The translations under genes and the position numbers were made by a program. A stretch of 64,000 bases of DNA from a virus, in the IMG/VR virus record IMGVR_UViG_3300042562_001667, positions 29,480 to 93,479 of that record, one strand, 5' to 3'. The notes below the pieces were generated by a model. That model was not told the DNA's origin and searched no databases. It saw nothing but the letters and a program-made list of their open reading frames with translations. The first letter of the stretch is position 1; every line of letters begins with the position of its first letter. Of the stretch, positions 63,923 through 64,000 are shown piece after piece.

Positions 63923-64000
63923 TTAATTTATTTTTCTATTTTTAATATTAATTGGTGTATTTACTATTTTTTCTATAGACCATCCTCTAAGAATTCTATT
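63923..64000 (-). CDS. C-terminal fragment of a gene running out of the window
   Basis: Open for 25 codons on the minus strand from the window edge, NRILRGWSIEKIVNTPINIK then NRKIN, and TAA at 63923-63925. The spacing of 2 bp to the next ATG and the non-random amino-acid sequence support a real gene end. Function cannot be told. Confidence 0.5.
   Translation of the reverse strand, partial: NRILRGWSIEKIVNTPINIKNRKIN

Noticed and set aside
1-64000. Stop-codon reassignment (TAG to Gln) as in some crAss-like phages
   Set aside because: Long genes are open under the standard code, and TAG ends genes at 50005-50007 and 62685-62687 with sensible neighbours.
1-64000. CRISPR arrays, insertion sequences, attachment sites
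   Set aside because: No regularly spaced direct repeats, transposase or integrase motifs, or terminal inverted repeats were seen.

Overview
This window looks like part of a large AT-rich genome of a crAss-like phage (order Crassvirales) or a close relative that infects a member of the Bacteroidota. The evidence is the order of a long + strand block: Cys-rich fibre, metallophosphoesterase, small conserved protein, two ring-type tail proteins, a 2056-aa muzzle/stabilisation-like protein, four QGG-rich cargo-type proteins, then a 5139-aa polypeptide carrying the DFDID catalytic signature of crAss-type virion RNA polymerase and a 1909-aa protein with a PD-(D/E)XK nuclease signature. Start codons lack Shine-Dalgarno sequences and sit in A-rich contexts (for example TTAAAAATATG), as in Bacteroidota. 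All three stop codons terminate genes (TAA mostly, TGA at 39847-39849, TAG at 50005-50007), so there is no sign of the stop-codon reassignment seen in some crAss-like phages. Terminase, portal, major capsid protein and replication genes are not in the window and presumably lie outside it.

Layout. 1-4.1 kb: end of a Cys-rich fibre gene and a Cys-rich/FN3 protein, closed by a strong terminator. 4.2-45.6 kb (+): tail ring and muzzle genes, then cargo proteins, giant RNAP polypeptide and nuclease-containing protein, nearly without gaps; three genes of over 5 kb take most of the space. 45.6-49.5 kb (-): class I ribonucleotide reductase nrdB-nrdA, with a 327-aa intein in NrdB at the metal-binding motif, plus a small gene upstream. 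49.6-59.4 kb (+): membrane and coiled-coil proteins, a set of tiny basic phage proteins, a GC-richer receptor-binding island (fibre with internal duplication, ArfB/LamG-like protein), a spanin- and holin-like pair and a virion surface-type protein. 59.4-64 kb (-): small genes with overlapping ends, including a DUF932 protein, a HAD-type phosphatase and a deoxynucleoside monophosphate kinase, which with RNR suggests a nucleotide-supply module.

How it may fit together. The ring and muzzle proteins build the short tail; the cargo proteins and the RNAP polypeptide would be packaged and ejected with the DNA, so that the phage polymerase transcribes early genes. Unusual points include: an intact HEAFH metallopeptidase motif inside the RNAP polypeptide and a degenerate counterpart in the next gene; a complete VWA/MIDAS domain in the muzzle protein; a possible ADP-ribosyltransferase-like segment in a cargo protein; a recurrent Q-x-G-G motif across cargo and small proteins; a truncated lipoprotein twin of the spanin; and a compact intergenic RNA with pseudoknot potential near 59.7 kb. 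Names of families are given from memory of their sequence patterns; no database search was possible.
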